DNA of 64,000 nt from Daucus carota subsp. sativus (lineage: Eukaryota > Streptophyta > Magnoliopsida > Apiales > Apiaceae). Within the stretch, counting starts at the first letter, position 1. Every line of letters starts with the position of its first letter. Shown in pieces: positions 21,755 through 32,899 of the stretch. Made by a program: the position numbers and the translations under genes. The notes beneath the pieces are model-generated. The model was given only the letters and a program-made list of their open reading frames with translations, made no database searches and was not told the origin of the DNA. The DNA is taken from positions 59,014,949-59,078,948 of the forward strand of contig NC_030383.2 in the NCBI RefSeq assembly GCF_001625215.2, given 5' to 3'.

Positions 21755-21997
21755 TGTCTCAGAGAGCCTAAAATAAATCCAGTAGTTATAATAGCCTGAT
21801 TCAGGCGAGATGGATCCACCACTTATATCAGTATAATTTGCCCGAGATAAATCCACCAATGTCAGTATAATTTGTCTGAGAGCCTCCGATAGAACCACTA
21901 GTTATATTAGCATAATTTGCCCCATAGCCTAAAAAAGATACACCAGTTATATTAGTATAATTTGCCCGAGAGACCTAAAATAGATTCACCAGTCAAT
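21755..21997. repeat. Degenerate tandem array interrupted by Helitrons
   Basis: Four to five imperfect units of roughly 55-60 bp contain GTATAATTTGCCCGAGAG, CCTAAAATAGATCCACCAG and TTATATTAGTATAATTTGCC. The same wording resumes at about 26915-26950 (TATAATTTGCCTGAGTGCCT). The 22.0-26.9 kb block therefore looks inserted into this array. Confidence 0.75.
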
Positions 21998-22004
21998 ATA
22001 TATT

Positions 22005-23560
22005 ACCTACTTATATATAATAAGCGTAAGAGAGATAATTTGGTCGCATGGTCCTTTGGTCTAAAAGCTTATCATCCGTTGGATCGTATATTGAACAAAT
22101 AAGCACCGTTAGATTAGAACAAAATTAATTTCTGTTTTATAAGGCAACTGATATCTACTTGCATTTTAATTCCTTTTCTGAATCCAAAACAAATTCTGTC
22201 TTTCAAGTGTTTTTGATTTTTTTATTAAATCGCTTTATAATAATTCTAATATAAAATACATTTATATTAGAACACATATTTTTAACCCCTTTTCCTAATC
22301 CAAAACAAATTATGCCTTCTACTTGCATGCATGTTTATGATTTATTTTTTTAGTCAAAAACAAATTACAACCAAAATCTTCGAAACATAAAATTTGTCAA
22401 GATCTTCTATATAAACTACTTCATATTAGCCTCATCTTAACCCCATTCTTGCGTCTTCTTCTTCAAAGATTTTAACTTGGAAATCTCCCGATGTTTCTTT
22501 TGGCCTCAATCTTAACAAAGTTTGCAACGGTTCTTTCTTCCCCAAACTTCTCTACCAAACTCACAAAGGTAATTAGCTTCTCTCTTTTTTTTACTGCTAT
22601 TTGATAAATTGCTATGTATTTGTTTTATTAATTTTTTCTATTTGTCTAAATTATATTGATTTATTCAATTTTTTGTAGATAACGACATGGATTTGCATGA
22701 CGAATCAAATAATATGAATGAAAAACGGAGAATTGAACGTAACAAGGGTCGTAGAGAACGGTACAGACTACGTCAAGAACAAAACAAGCAATAACAGGAA
22801 CCATGTAAGTAAAGTTTAGCATGTGATATGTGCATTTAGTATGTGCGACATCAAAATTATTGATCTCTGACATGAGAACAATACAGGTAGAGCAGTAGAA
22901 CAATCAATACACCAATTCTTAATGAAATTAGGTACTTACTCATCAGTTAGTAAATTACTCCAGATGATAGTGTATTGTGTAAATTTCATTTGAAAACCTA
23001 TGGTCAGTGTATTCTTAATGCAAATGTGTTTTTGAGTTTTTAGTTGGCAAATTAACTTTCCAGTAGGAATATTACCAATCAAATATAAGTGAACTTAAAA
23101 AAAAAAAATTATGGAAAACTTATATTTTGGATTCAATTCAACTAAAATTTAAGATAAATTCTAAACTATACGAACATCATATAAAAATTATATAATTTAC
23201 AACAGTTCTGACTATGTTTATTGGGTTGTTTATATATGGATTTATAGGCCTCCTTTAATTATAATATGTAAAAAATATATATTTTAACATTCTCATTAAA
23301 ACATATATATTTGACCTAATTTAAAATTAACTATTTGAAGAATTTATTCAGCTGCTAAATAATTTTTTTATTTAATCACGTTATTCTATCATAATTTTAC
23401 TTTCAATAAAAATTAGTTAAATCTAAAATATAAATCTTTATTTGACTGAAAAATTTTAATTTATTCTTTATAAATTAAATTATTTCACACCATCTAAAAT
23501 ATATTCAAAAATTCATAACTAATTAAAAAGTACCCGTGCCTTGCACGGGCTATAAGCTAG
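22005..23560 (+). mobile_element. Helitron A
   Basis: The 3' end has a perfect hairpin CCCGTGC-CTT-GCACGGG (23533-23549), then TATAAGCTAG ending at 23560, followed by T. This is the typical plant Helitron terminus. The 5' zone (TATATATAATAAGCGTAAGAGAGATAA at about 22008) recurs in Helitron B at 23565, and both continue TTGGTCGCATGGTCCT. No full helicase gene. A small spliced-looking frame lies at 22687. The exact 5' base is uncertain because a TC start is not obvious. Confidence 0.75.
22687..22794 (+). CDS. Short basic peptide inside Helitron A (remnant)
   Basis: A 35-codon frame, MDLHDESNNMNEKRRIERNK followed by GRRERYRLRQEQNKQ, preceded by a good acceptor (TTTTTTGTAG at about 22679) and an upstream donor-like CAAAG/GTAATT at about 22568. 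Its start and basic, Arg-rich character recall the N-terminal region of Helitron-encoded or captured proteins, but no domain can be assigned. It may be a non-functional leftover. Listed because splice signals and a clean ATG coincide. Confidence 0.35.
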   Translation: MDLHDESNNMNEKRRIERNKGRRERYRLRQEQNKQ

Positions 23561-23562
23561 TA

Positions 23563-24460
23563 TATTATATAATAAGTGTAAGGGAGATAATTTGGTCGCA
23601 TGGTCCTATGGTCCAAAAGCTTATCATCCGTTAGATCATATATTGAACAAATAAGCATTGTTAGATTGGAACAAAATTAAGGAAACTGATATTTACTTGC
23701 ATGTTTATCATTCCTTTTCTGAATCCAAAACAAATTCAGTCTTTCACGTGTTTTTGGTTTTTTTTAATCCAAAATAAATATTTCCTACCAATTTTAATTG
23801 TAGAATCGTATAAATCGCACCGCCACAAAATTATTTTTATCCATCGAATCGTATATTGAACAAATAAGCACCGTTAGATTAGAACAAAATTAACTTCTGT
23901 TCCATAAAACAACTCATATCCACTTGCATGTTTATAATTCCTTCGCGTGTTTATGATTTTTTTTAATCCAAAATAAATATTTTTTACCAGTTTTATCTGT
24001 AGAATCATATAAATCACACCGTCACAAAATTATTTTTATCTAATATATTTTAAAAATAATAAGCCCGATTTATGTGAGGAACGAATACAAAAACTTTTTC
24101 TTAATCAAAAACAAATTCTACCATCTTATTGCATGTTTATGATTCATCTTCTTAATTCAAAACAAATCATGTTTATCAATTTTAATCTCGAACCATAAAA
24201 ATTTTTAAAAAAATATTTAAATCACATTATAATAATTCTAATATAAAATACATTTATAAATATAATCTAATAGGAGTTGGCGTCACATATTCTACTTAAA
24301 ATAATTTAAAATTTGATAGAAAGAATTTGATACTTTGGCATGATACATACAATTTTAATTTATTATTTATAAATTAAATTTTTTCACACCATTTAAAATA
24401 TATTTAAAAAGTTTATAAATAATTAAAAAGCTCCCGTGCCTTGCACGGGCTATAAGCTAG
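23563..24460 (+). mobile_element. Helitron B
   Basis: About 900 bp placed directly behind Helitron A. It starts with the same 5' zone (TATATAATAAGTGTAAGGGAG, TTGGTCGCATGGTCCTATGG). It ends with the same hairpin CCCGTGC-CTT-GCACGGG (24433-24449) and CTAG (24457-24460) followed by T. The interior contains repeated GTATATTGAACAAATAAGCA blocks. Non-coding, clearly the same family as A. Confidence 0.8.
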
Positions 24461-24466
24461 TATATA

Positions 24467-24894
24467 TAGGGTAGCACTCCATAGCATACCCTCTTATATG
24501 GAGTTACGTAGCACACCATTGTAAATATATACATAATATATATTCTATTATATTTTTTATGAAATATAATTGCAAATTTTGATTATTAAACCGAAAACGA
24601 AGTTATACAATTTTTTTATTCCAAAGATCATTTAAAATTATGCAATATCTCAACATGATTCTATAACAGAATAATAATCATCCAGAATAATTCTGTTGTA
24701 GAATCAGTTTCGAAATTTACTTTTTTAATCAAATTTTAAGTGTTAAATTACTTAAAATAAATTTATTTTATAGTATTCTATATTAGAATCACGTTTTATA
24801 TGTATTTTATAACAGAATTTATAATAAAATTGATGATTTATAATGGCGCACTATGTAACTCCATATAAGGAGTCCCTCTCTGGAATGTTGGCCT
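24467..24894. mobile_element. Foldback/MITE with about 55-bp imperfect TIRs
   Basis: The left end (TAGGGTAGCACTCCATAGC ... TTATATGGAGTTACGTAGCA) is the inverse of the right end (TAGGCCAACATTCCAGAG ... TTATATGGAGTTACATAGTG) over about 55 bp. It lies in TATATA sequence, so the target duplication is ambiguous. Placed between Helitron B and the next Helitron-like 5' end. Confidence 0.75.
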
Positions 24895-25410
24895 ATATAT
24901 ATATAAAGGAGGATGCAAGCGTCTCTAGAATTGTTCGATTCAGTATTCTTATTTTTCTTAAATTTCGGATAGAAAATATAATTATAATTCAAAAATATAA
25001 GTTTTAAGAATTCTAAAGATAATATAATTCTTTTCTTATCGAATTCTAAAAGTAATACTCTAGAATCTATTTCTAACAGTAATACAATTCTTTTTCATAT
25101 TAATTTAGAAATCATAAAAATAATACGATTCTTTCTGCAAGACGGATCCATGTTAGTCGTTTCAGAGAAAACTGAATAACGTTATTACATAAATTTTTTG
25201 GACAAAAAAAGATAAAACAAGCAGTTAACCACAATATATGATGCTGCAGAGGTGGGAAAGTGGTCTAAAAATAATTTTCTTAAATTTTGAATAAGAAAAT
25301 AAAATTATAATCTAAAAATTATACACAAGTACAATTTAGAAAAATTAAATTCTTATTTTCAAAAGTTATAAATTTATATTCTTATTTGATTATTTTTTTC
25401 AAATTATATA
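24895..25410. other. AT-rich sequence with a second Helitron-like 5' end
   Basis: TATATATATAAAGGAGGATG followed by CAAGCGTCTCTAGAA at 24896 closely resembles the 5' end of Helitron C at 25411. This suggests a further truncated Helitron copy or a terminal duplication. The TC start is lost. No gene. Confidence 0.45.
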
Positions 25411-26911
25411 TCTAAAAAAATATAAAGGAGGATGCAGTACGGTGATGGCGTCTCGGGAAACTCTCCGTTTAATTTTTCTAATTCTTTGAGAGAAAATAGG
25501 TAAAGTAGCTAAAAAATAGTAATCGTAAAAGATATATAATTCTAAGTAGTTAAGAAGTAGGAATCTTAACGCGTCTCTAGAAACTCTGTGGTTAATTTTT
25601 TTAAATTTTTTGAGAGAAAATATGTAAAACAGCTAAGAAATAGTAATCGTAAAAGAGATATAATTCTAAGTAGTTAACAAATGGGAATCTTAACAAAAAT
25701 ATAATAGCTAAAATTTGTGACATTCTAAATAGTTAACAGATTGAAATTTTACATTAAAAAATAGGAATCTTAAGAAAAATATAATAGCTAAAATTTATGA
25801 AAGGGATATATTTATCCAATTATGATTATAATTTTATCTAAACATAAATGATTCTTGAGAGGAAACGCGGGAGGTTACGTGGAGTCTCTAGAAACTTTCC
25901 GTTTAAATTTCTGATTTTTTGAGAGAAAATAGGTAAAGTAGCTAAAAAATAGTAAAAGAGATAAAATTCTAAGTAGTTAAGAAATAGGAATTTTAACCAA
26001 AATATAATAGCTAAAATCTATGAAATTCTAAGTAGTGAAGAAATAAGAATCTTAAAAGAAAAGAGACAGAATTCTAAACAATTAAGAAATAGGAATCTTA
26101 AAGAAAAATATAATAGTTAAAATCTATGAATTTGGATATATTTATCCAATTATAATTATAATTTTATCATAATATAAATGATTCTTGATTAGTATTGTAT
26201 TTCAGGGGAGGGCGGCCCAAATTAATTTTTATCTAAATAATAATAAATTTTCTATTAGTATTATGTTTGACGGGAAAGCGGCTAAAATAATCTTTTATCT
26301 AAGTTATAATATTATTTTTATTCAAACGGGACCACAACTTAAAATAATTTTTATCCAATTATAATCTTTAACTTTATCATAATTATAATAATTTTTATTA
26401 GTATTGTGTTTGACGGTAGGGCGACACAAACTAATATCTACATTATAATGTTTTGTTATTAGCATTGTGTTCGACAACTGAGCGGCTCAAACTAATTTTT
26501 ATCTATATTATTATATTTAATTTAATCATAATTATAATAATTATTGATTAATATTGTTTTTGATATGAGGGCGGGTCAAACAATTTTTTTATTAGTATTG
26601 TGTTTGACAAGAGTGCCACTTAAACAAATTTTTATATTAATTATAATATTTTTTATTGATGATATGTTTAACGGGAACACGACTCAAAATAACTTTTATG
26701 CAATTATAATATTATTTCGTATCAAAATTTATAAAAAAGATTCTTTATTAGTATTGTGTTTTAGGGGAGGGCGGCCCAAATTAATTTTTATCTAAATAAC
26801 AAAAAAATTTCTATTAGTATTATGTTTGACGGAAAAATAGGTAAAACAATTTTTTGTCTAAATTTATAAAAAATTCATAACGCCGCCCCGAAGCGCGGCT
26901 TTATTCACTGG
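25411..26911 (+). mobile_element. Helitron C
   Basis: Starts TCTAAAAAAATATAAAGGAG after an A. It ends with a GC hairpin (GCCGC...GCGGC, 26882-26899), TTTATTCA and CTGG (26908-26911) followed by T, which satisfies TC...CTRR with A/T insertion. Interior 25440-26160 holds three diverged copies of a module with TCTAGAAACTCTCCGTTTAA, GAGAGAAAATAGGTAAAGTA and TAAGAAATAGGAATCTTAA. Interior 26180-26870 holds about ten degenerate units of ATTAGTATTGTGTTTGACGG / GGGCGGCCCAAATTAATTTT. No helicase gene. Confidence 0.72.
26180..26870. repeat. Degenerate tandem units within Helitron C
   Basis: Repeating pattern TATTAGTATTGTGTTTGACG, a GGGCGGC-like core, then CAAATTAATTTTTATCTAAA, with spacing of roughly 60-75 bp and heavy divergence. 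Short open frames here are artefacts of the repeats. Confidence 0.7.
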
Positions 26912-26976
26912 TTTTCTTATAATTTGCCTGAGTGCCTTAAAAGTTGTACCGTAATGCTTAGCAACTAGCAAGCGCC

Positions 26977-28194
26977 CAAGGGCTAGAAAATTTCAAGGTG
27001 AGTGCTTTAATGTCGATGGAGCACAGGGGCTGGGATGAGGAGATTTTAGTCGACATGTTCAATGACCGTGACCAGCAATGTATTAGACGAATCCAGTTGC
27101 CCGAAAACAGTAATGAGGATGAAGCTTACTGGAGCAAAGAAGCGACGGGGCAATACACAGTCCGTAGTGCCTACAGATTACTGCAAGAGCAGAAAAATCT
27201 TTGGAGAAGGGAGGATCAGAGTAGTACGTGGAGAAAGACTTGGAGGATGAAGGCACCTCCAAAGATCCTCAACTTCATGTGGAGAGCTCTATCCAACTGT
27301 TTGCCTACCAAGGTTAGTTTGCTGCAGAAAAATATGGACGTCAACCCAGTCTGTCAAGTCTGTCGTCGAGGGGAGGAAACAGTTGAACATATTTTAGGCT
27401 CATGTGACTTGGCGGCTCAATGCTGGCAGCAAATTATCCCTCAAGTTCCTTTTAGTGGTAATATGAGTTTCTATCAGTGGTGGCAAAGAATTCTGGAGGT
27501 CTGTGACAATGAAAAAAGAGCACAAATTGCCGCAGTGTGTTGGTCGCTATGGAAAGCTAGAAATGAGCTAACCTGGAACAAGAACTTTACTCGTTTGAAT
27601 GTCGTTATTGCACAAGCAAAGCAATTTCCTCTACAATGGAGTATATCCCAGAAGAGTAAACCTCAATCGCATTTTCCTTACTATGTTGAGGGAGATGGTC
27701 AGGAAGTCTGGGTTGCACCACAGATTGAATACATGAAGATTTCGGCCGATGCAGCGGTGTTTAATGAGTATAATTCTACAGGGTTGGGTCTGATTGCTAG
27801 AAACGAGAACGGGGAATTAATTCAAGCGAGGACACAGTACAAGGCTGGCATGATTTCGAGTACAATGGCTGAAGCGTTGGCGATAAAAGAAGCCCTCAGT
27901 TGGATCAAGGAGATGGGATGGAGCAAGGTGTTGGTGGAGTCAGATTGCCTGATAGCCATCCAAGCAATCCGTAGTAAAGCTCCTCTGCTCTCACCGTTTG
28001 GTCAGGTCATTCAAGACTGTCGTAAGATGTTGGAGGATTTAAACACAGTATCTCTGTTTTTCGTTAAACGGTCTGCTAATATGGCGGCACATGAGCTAGC
28101 TCGCTTGTCATATTCTTTCCCAGATCGAGTTTTCGATAGGATTTCTATTCCTATTGGGGTTAAAAATGTACTGAGAAGTGATTTATCAATTTAA
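26977..28194 (+). CDS. C-terminal LINE ORF2 fragment: zinc-binding RT domain plus RNase H
   Basis: The frame is open from the insertion boundary (QGLENFKVSALM...) to the TAA at 28194, about 405 codons without a stop. It first shows the end of the reverse transcriptase region (GWDEEILVDMFNDRD). A zf-RVT domain follows (YTVRSAYRLL, MKAPPKILNFMWRALSNCLP, then C-Q-V-C...H...C). Last comes an RVT_3-type RNase H with ISADAAVF, MAEALAIKEAL, VESDCLIAIQAI and NMAAHELARLS, so the acidic residues and the histidine are all there. The palm motif of the reverse transcriptase is missing by truncation. The clean frame suggests a fairly recent insertion. It cannot move by itself. Confidence 0.9.
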   Translation, partial: QGLENFKVSALMSMEHRGWDEEILVDMFNDRDQQCIRRIQLPENSNEDEAYWSKEATGQYTVRSAYRLLQEQKNLWRREDQSSTWRKTWRMKAPPKILNFMWRALSNCLPTKVSLLQKNMDVNPVCQVCRRGEETVEHILGSCDLAAQCWQQIIPQVPFSGNMSFYQWWQRILEVCDNEKRAQIAAVCWSLWKARNELTWNKNFTRLNVVIAQAKQFPLQWSISQKSKPQSHFPYYVEGDGQEVWVAPQIEYMKISADAAVFNEYNSTGLGLIARNENGELIQARTQYKAGMISSTMAEALAIKEALSWIKEMGWSKVLVESDCLIAIQAIRSKAPLLSPFGQVIQDCRKMLEDLNTVSLFFVKRSANMAAHELARLSYSFPDRVFDRISIPIGVKNVLRSDLSI

Positions 28195-28227
28195 TAAAAT
28201 TTCCTTGTTTGTCAAAAAAAAAAAAAA
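26977..28227 (+). mobile_element. 5'-truncated L1-type LINE with poly(A) and TSD
   Basis: The insertion is flanked by the 10-bp direct repeat AGCAAGCGCC (26967-26976 and 28228-28237) and ends in a run of about 15 A. The left boundary opens straight into a reading frame that starts in mid protein. This is how target-primed reverse transcription leaves 5'-truncated LINEs. It carries only the C-terminal part of the ORF2 polyprotein. Confidence 0.88.
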
Positions 28228-28239
28228 AGCAAGCGCCTT

Positions 28240-29042
28240 GCTCACGGTCTCTCAATATATATCTCAAGTTCTCAGCTATATGACATTAGACGAAAATTTG
28301 CACTGAATTTTTATCTTTCAGGTTAGTTCTTTATGAAAAATCTTGTCTAAAAATTTTTTTCCCAGAAAAAATTTTAAAAAAAAATATCAGGAGAATTTCT
28401 GTTGAAAAATTCAAGAACAAGGTTCTTGTTTGATATCAAAATTACAAAAAATATCAGCAGGGAAAATTTCTTTTAAAAAACTCTTGTTATATAATATTTA
28501 AATATAAAAAAATTCTTGAGCAATTTTTTCAAAAATATTTCTCAAGAATTTTTTTAAACCTTTTCTCCAGAATTTTTTTTAAAATCTGTTCTGATAAATA
28601 ATAATAAAATGAAAAAAAAAATCTTGAATATTTTTGGTTTATGAAAATATTTCACATAGAAATATATTGTTTAAGAAAATCGTTCTCCTAAAAAATAATT
28701 TTTTGAAAAATTGAAAATAAAGTTATTTTCCGCGAATCTTTTTAGTTATACACTTCAAACAACGGTTTATTTTATAATAATTAATTAAAATAAACATGTA
28801 TGTGCTGTTTATAAGAATTTGTAAATTTTAATTAAAAATTTAGATTTTCAATTTAATTTAATAATCCTCCCAAGTCCCAATGAATATCCAACCAGATGCT
28901 TCACTAATCACTCGACTGACTGCCCAGGAGGATGGTCCAAGATTAGTAACCCACAAATCTTTACTTTTGGGTCCATCAGAGCCCGGGGAGAACGAAATTA
29001 ACTAGTCGAAATCCAATATTGTTTCGAATCTGGGTCATAATC
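28240..29042. other. AT-rich region upstream of the TMN gene
   Basis: 28340-28720 is low-complexity sequence with AAATTTTT/AAAAATTT runs. Promoter and 5' UTR of the TMN gene must lie in 28860-29042, but no single element stands out. Confidence 0.5.
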
Positions 29043-32000
29043 ATGATTCAAAGCACTCAAATCAGTGCTTTCTTGATCATTTTCTTGACAACCCATCTGG
29101 GTTTTTCACTCCATCTTGCCACAGCTGCACACTACAATGTGGGTGATCAAGTCCCAATCTTTGTTAACAAAATTGGCCCTCTTCACAATCCAAGGTAGTT
29201 TCTTTAAACCCCTCCTCTGATTTCAAGATTTTTAGCATTTTTTGAGTTCTAATTACAAGTAGTTTACTTTCTTGATGAAATGAAATATGGGTCTTGTGTA
29301 ATGTTTTGTGGGGAGGTTATGCTGCAGGAAGGGATTATATGTGTGATTTTACCAACCCTTTTTGTGATTTGTGGAATTGGTGATGGTTCTGTGAGTAATT
29401 GCAGCTAGAGGTTACTTTTCGATAATAATTATGACATTGTTATGTATTTCTTAACTTTTGATCTTACTTCTTCTCTTGCAGTGAAACTTACCAATACTAT
29501 GACTTGCCATTCTGCCGGCCAGGTTAGCATTTACGATACATACAGTAGCAATTTGATAAGTAATGAGCTTAGATTTTGTTAGGCTTAAGTTTGCCAAATT
29601 ACTGTGAATATATTAGTATATATTGGGCTTTGTATCGGTCTGTATATGTAAGCAATTGAACTGTTTTTATGGAAGAACATAACTAAATTTGGTCAAACTC
29701 TAATGATTAATGGTATTTATGGGAAGTGTCCACAAGGCTCTGTAGAAATAATGGATTTTCTAGCTACAGTTCTATTGGCTGATCGTCTATATATGTAACG
29801 TATTTATTCATGTTTTATAATGCAGCTCGTGTGGTCCAGGAGAAGGAGTCTCTTGGGGAAATATTAAATGCTGACCGTTTGGCCAATGCTTTGTATGAAC
29901 TTAAATTCCGGGAATATAAATTCGGTCATGTACTGTGTGAGAAGAAGCTTAGTGAAGATGATGTCAGAAAGTTTAGAAACGCTGTTAGTAATGATTTTTA
30001 CTTCCACATGTATTATGATGATCTTCCATTGTGGGGATTTATTGGGAGAGTTGAAGATAATAGTTGGAACAATGATAAAAATGGGCCCAAGTATTATCTA
30101 TTTAAACATATTCAGTTTGATGCACTCTACAATAATGATCAAGTGATTGAAATTCGAGCTTTTAGTGACCCAGCTCATATAGTTGATATAACAAACAGTG
30201 CTGAAACCACTGTTCAGTTCACATATTCTGTTTCCTGGAATGAAACCTTCATTCCCTTTAAGAACAGAATGGACAAATATTCTAGGGCTTCACTACTCCC
30301 AGCACCGAAGCAAATACATTGGTTCTCGTTTATTAATTCAATTGTCATCATTGTGCTTCTGATGGGACTTTTGGTAATGATGTTTATGCGACATCTCAAG
30401 AATGATCTGAAAAGGTAGCCTGGATTTGTCATGTTACTTCCAATGCTTATTGTACTTCTTTTACATCTGCCAATGTTAGACCAGAGTGACCTTATAAAAG
30501 GTTTTAGTTTTTTCTCCCATTTGCTTTAATGAGTTGCAGGTATTCAGGTGGAGATGAAGAAGAAGACAAGGAAGTTGGTTGGAAATACATACATGGAGAT
30601 GTGTTCAGACCCCCTTCTGAATTGCACCTGTTTTTTGCTATACTGGGTTCTGGTACTCAGTTCCTGACAGTGTAAGCTACTCTACTTCATTTTGTCATAC
30701 ATAAATCAATTTATATGCTGCAAAGTTCCTTTCAGATCTCATTTTTTTATATTATTGCCATCATGAGTTGCATGTGACATGCAAAGGCAGTGTATTTTGT
30801 GGTACTTGTACAGCTTGTCGAGGCAAAATAATTGTTTTGGCCAAAGCAGTGAATCTATTTGACGTGTTTTCAAGGAGCTGTTCTTTTTTTATAAGGTTCT
30901 AACTAGCAACTCAGAATTATCATGTTCAGAAATATATATAAAGTTCAATGTTAAAATTCAAATTGACTTTTTTTTTTTGGATACTTTTAGCTTTCCAGCC
31001 TTTCTTTTGCAGTGGTGAACTCAGTCAAAGATTCCAATATCATATGAAAGGACTTATGAGTGACATAACAATTTTTACCATATTCATTTAGCAAAAAAAA
31101 TCTAAAATTAATGATTTCCATTGTTGTGGAATATTCTGTCTTTTGCAATAATAAAAGTGTAGGAAAGATATACAAGGCAAGTACTACAGTATAGCAATAG
31201 GACTTGCTATTCTTTTGAAAATTTAGTCTTGTATTGCTTTCTGCCCCATGCATGTGTTCGCAGAATAATTCTTGTTTTAATTTTTTTTTTTTTGTAGACA
31301 CTAAGTTAGAATTTGTACTATGGAAGAAGCTTTTCTTTAGCTGTTTAGCATGGTATGTTAGAATAAATTTGTTGAAAAGGCCTAAATACTCGAGAATTAG
31401 AAGTATATAACATAAAAGGAACATGTTCTGATAAATTCACTTGGTCGTTCAATGTGTATAGTATTGGTAAACTAAAGGTTTATTTTGTATTTTATCCTAA
31501 TCCTTTCTGCTCTCTATGCAGATTGGTCTTCTTATTCATTATGGCATCTATGGGCATCCTTTATCCTTACAACCTGGGATCTCTCTCTACTTCTGTTGTG
31601 GTAATATACTCTCTAACATGTACTGTTGCCGGATACAGCACTGCTTCTTTCCACTGCCAATTTTCTAAAAGCGGATGGGTAATTTTTCTTTCTTTCTCGT
31701 CTATTCTCTATTTTCACTTTAGACGGTTTTTTCTCATCTAGTGATCCTGCAAATTCTCCAGGAAAAAAGTGTTCTTGTAACTGGGATTCTGTATGTTGGG
31801 CCATTGTTTATTACAGTGTTTATCCTAAATATAGTTGCCATATCATATGGGGCTACTGCTGCTCTTCCACTAGGTACCATAGTCGTGATCTTGCTTATAT
31901 ATGCACTTGTTGCCATGCCATTGCTTGCCTTGGGGGGGATCATAGGATGCCGACTTAGTTCAGAATTCCAAGCACCTTCTGTTACAAAGAAAGTTGCAAG

Positions 32001-32899
32001 GGAGATTCCATCATTAGCTTGGTACATGAAAACACCTGGTCAAATGTTTATTGGGGGCCTTTTACCTTTCAGTGCGATTGTCCTTGAACTGCACCACTTG
32101 TATGCAAGCATGTGGGGCTATAAGATCTTCACACTTTCAGGCATTCTCTTCATTACATTTATTATCCTCGTTGTACTTACTGCAATGCTGAGTGTTGGGA
32201 TGACATACATTCAGCTGAGTCTGGAAGACCATGAATGGTGGTGGAGGTTTGTAACGTATACTTTGTGTCATTATGTTAGGCACCAAATAATTGTTATATA
32301 TCATACTCATGTGATTCCGTCAATGTTACTTGTAAACACTGCTTTCCTGTTGTGATTTTCTAGCCATGCCTTCGTGTTCTTTTTTGGAGGATTTCAGCTA
32401 AACTGACCAGATATGTTGATATAGTAATATCAGTTAATCAAGTAACTTTACGTATAAACAATAAGCAACTTCTTTTAAGCTAAGCCTAACAGTCCCTTAG
32501 TTATAATTGACTAATTTTGATTGTTTCAAGGCCATAACGTTCAGTAGCTCACTACAAATGACAATGAAAAATCCATCTTTCATTTTCTATCAGTAGAGCT
32601 TAAATGTATTTATGTTTTAACTGTAGAAATAGTGGTGTGCACACAGACGTTATTAATGATTTGAAGTGCCTGTTTGATACAGATCTATACTGCGTGGAGG
32701 TTCAACTGCCATCTTTATGTTTGGATATAGCATCTACTATTATGCAAAGTCCAATATGATGGGTTCAATGCAGCTACTCTTCTTCTTTGGTTATAATGCT
32801 TGCTTGTGCTACGCGTTCTTTCTGATGCTGAGCACAATAAGTTTTTATGTTTCTTGGATATTTGTCCGCCACATTTACCATGCCATCAAAAGCGAATGA
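29043..32899 (+). CDS. Transmembrane nine (TMN/EMP70, nonaspanin) protein
   Basis: Endomembrane nine-span protein of the TM9SF family, thought to act in Golgi and endosome cargo handling. Exons 29043-29194, 29482-29522, 29826-30414, 30540-30671, 31522-31678, 31762-32246 and 32683-32899 join in phase to 590 aa, the usual length. Residues 1-28 form a signal peptide. The lumenal part has ETYQYYDLPFCRP, LGEILNADRL and the hallmark YYDDLPLWGFIG. The first membrane span follows IHWFSFINS (about residue 240), then GWKYIHGDVFRPP. Eight more hydrophobic spans include ATAALPLGTIVVI, GGLLPFSAIVLELHH and EDHEWWWR. The C-terminus HAIKSE fits the KXD/E Golgi-retention signal. Wording is closest to the plant TMN2-TMN5 class. 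No defects seen. Confidence 0.95.

Noticed and set aside
23533..23549. Transcription terminator hairpin
   Set aside because: The CCCGTGC/GCACGGG hairpin followed by CTAG is the Helitron 3' terminus, repeated at 24433-24449.
30987..31424. 145-codon minus-strand frame
   Set aside because: It lies in an intron of the TMN gene, antisense, with no similarity to known proteins.
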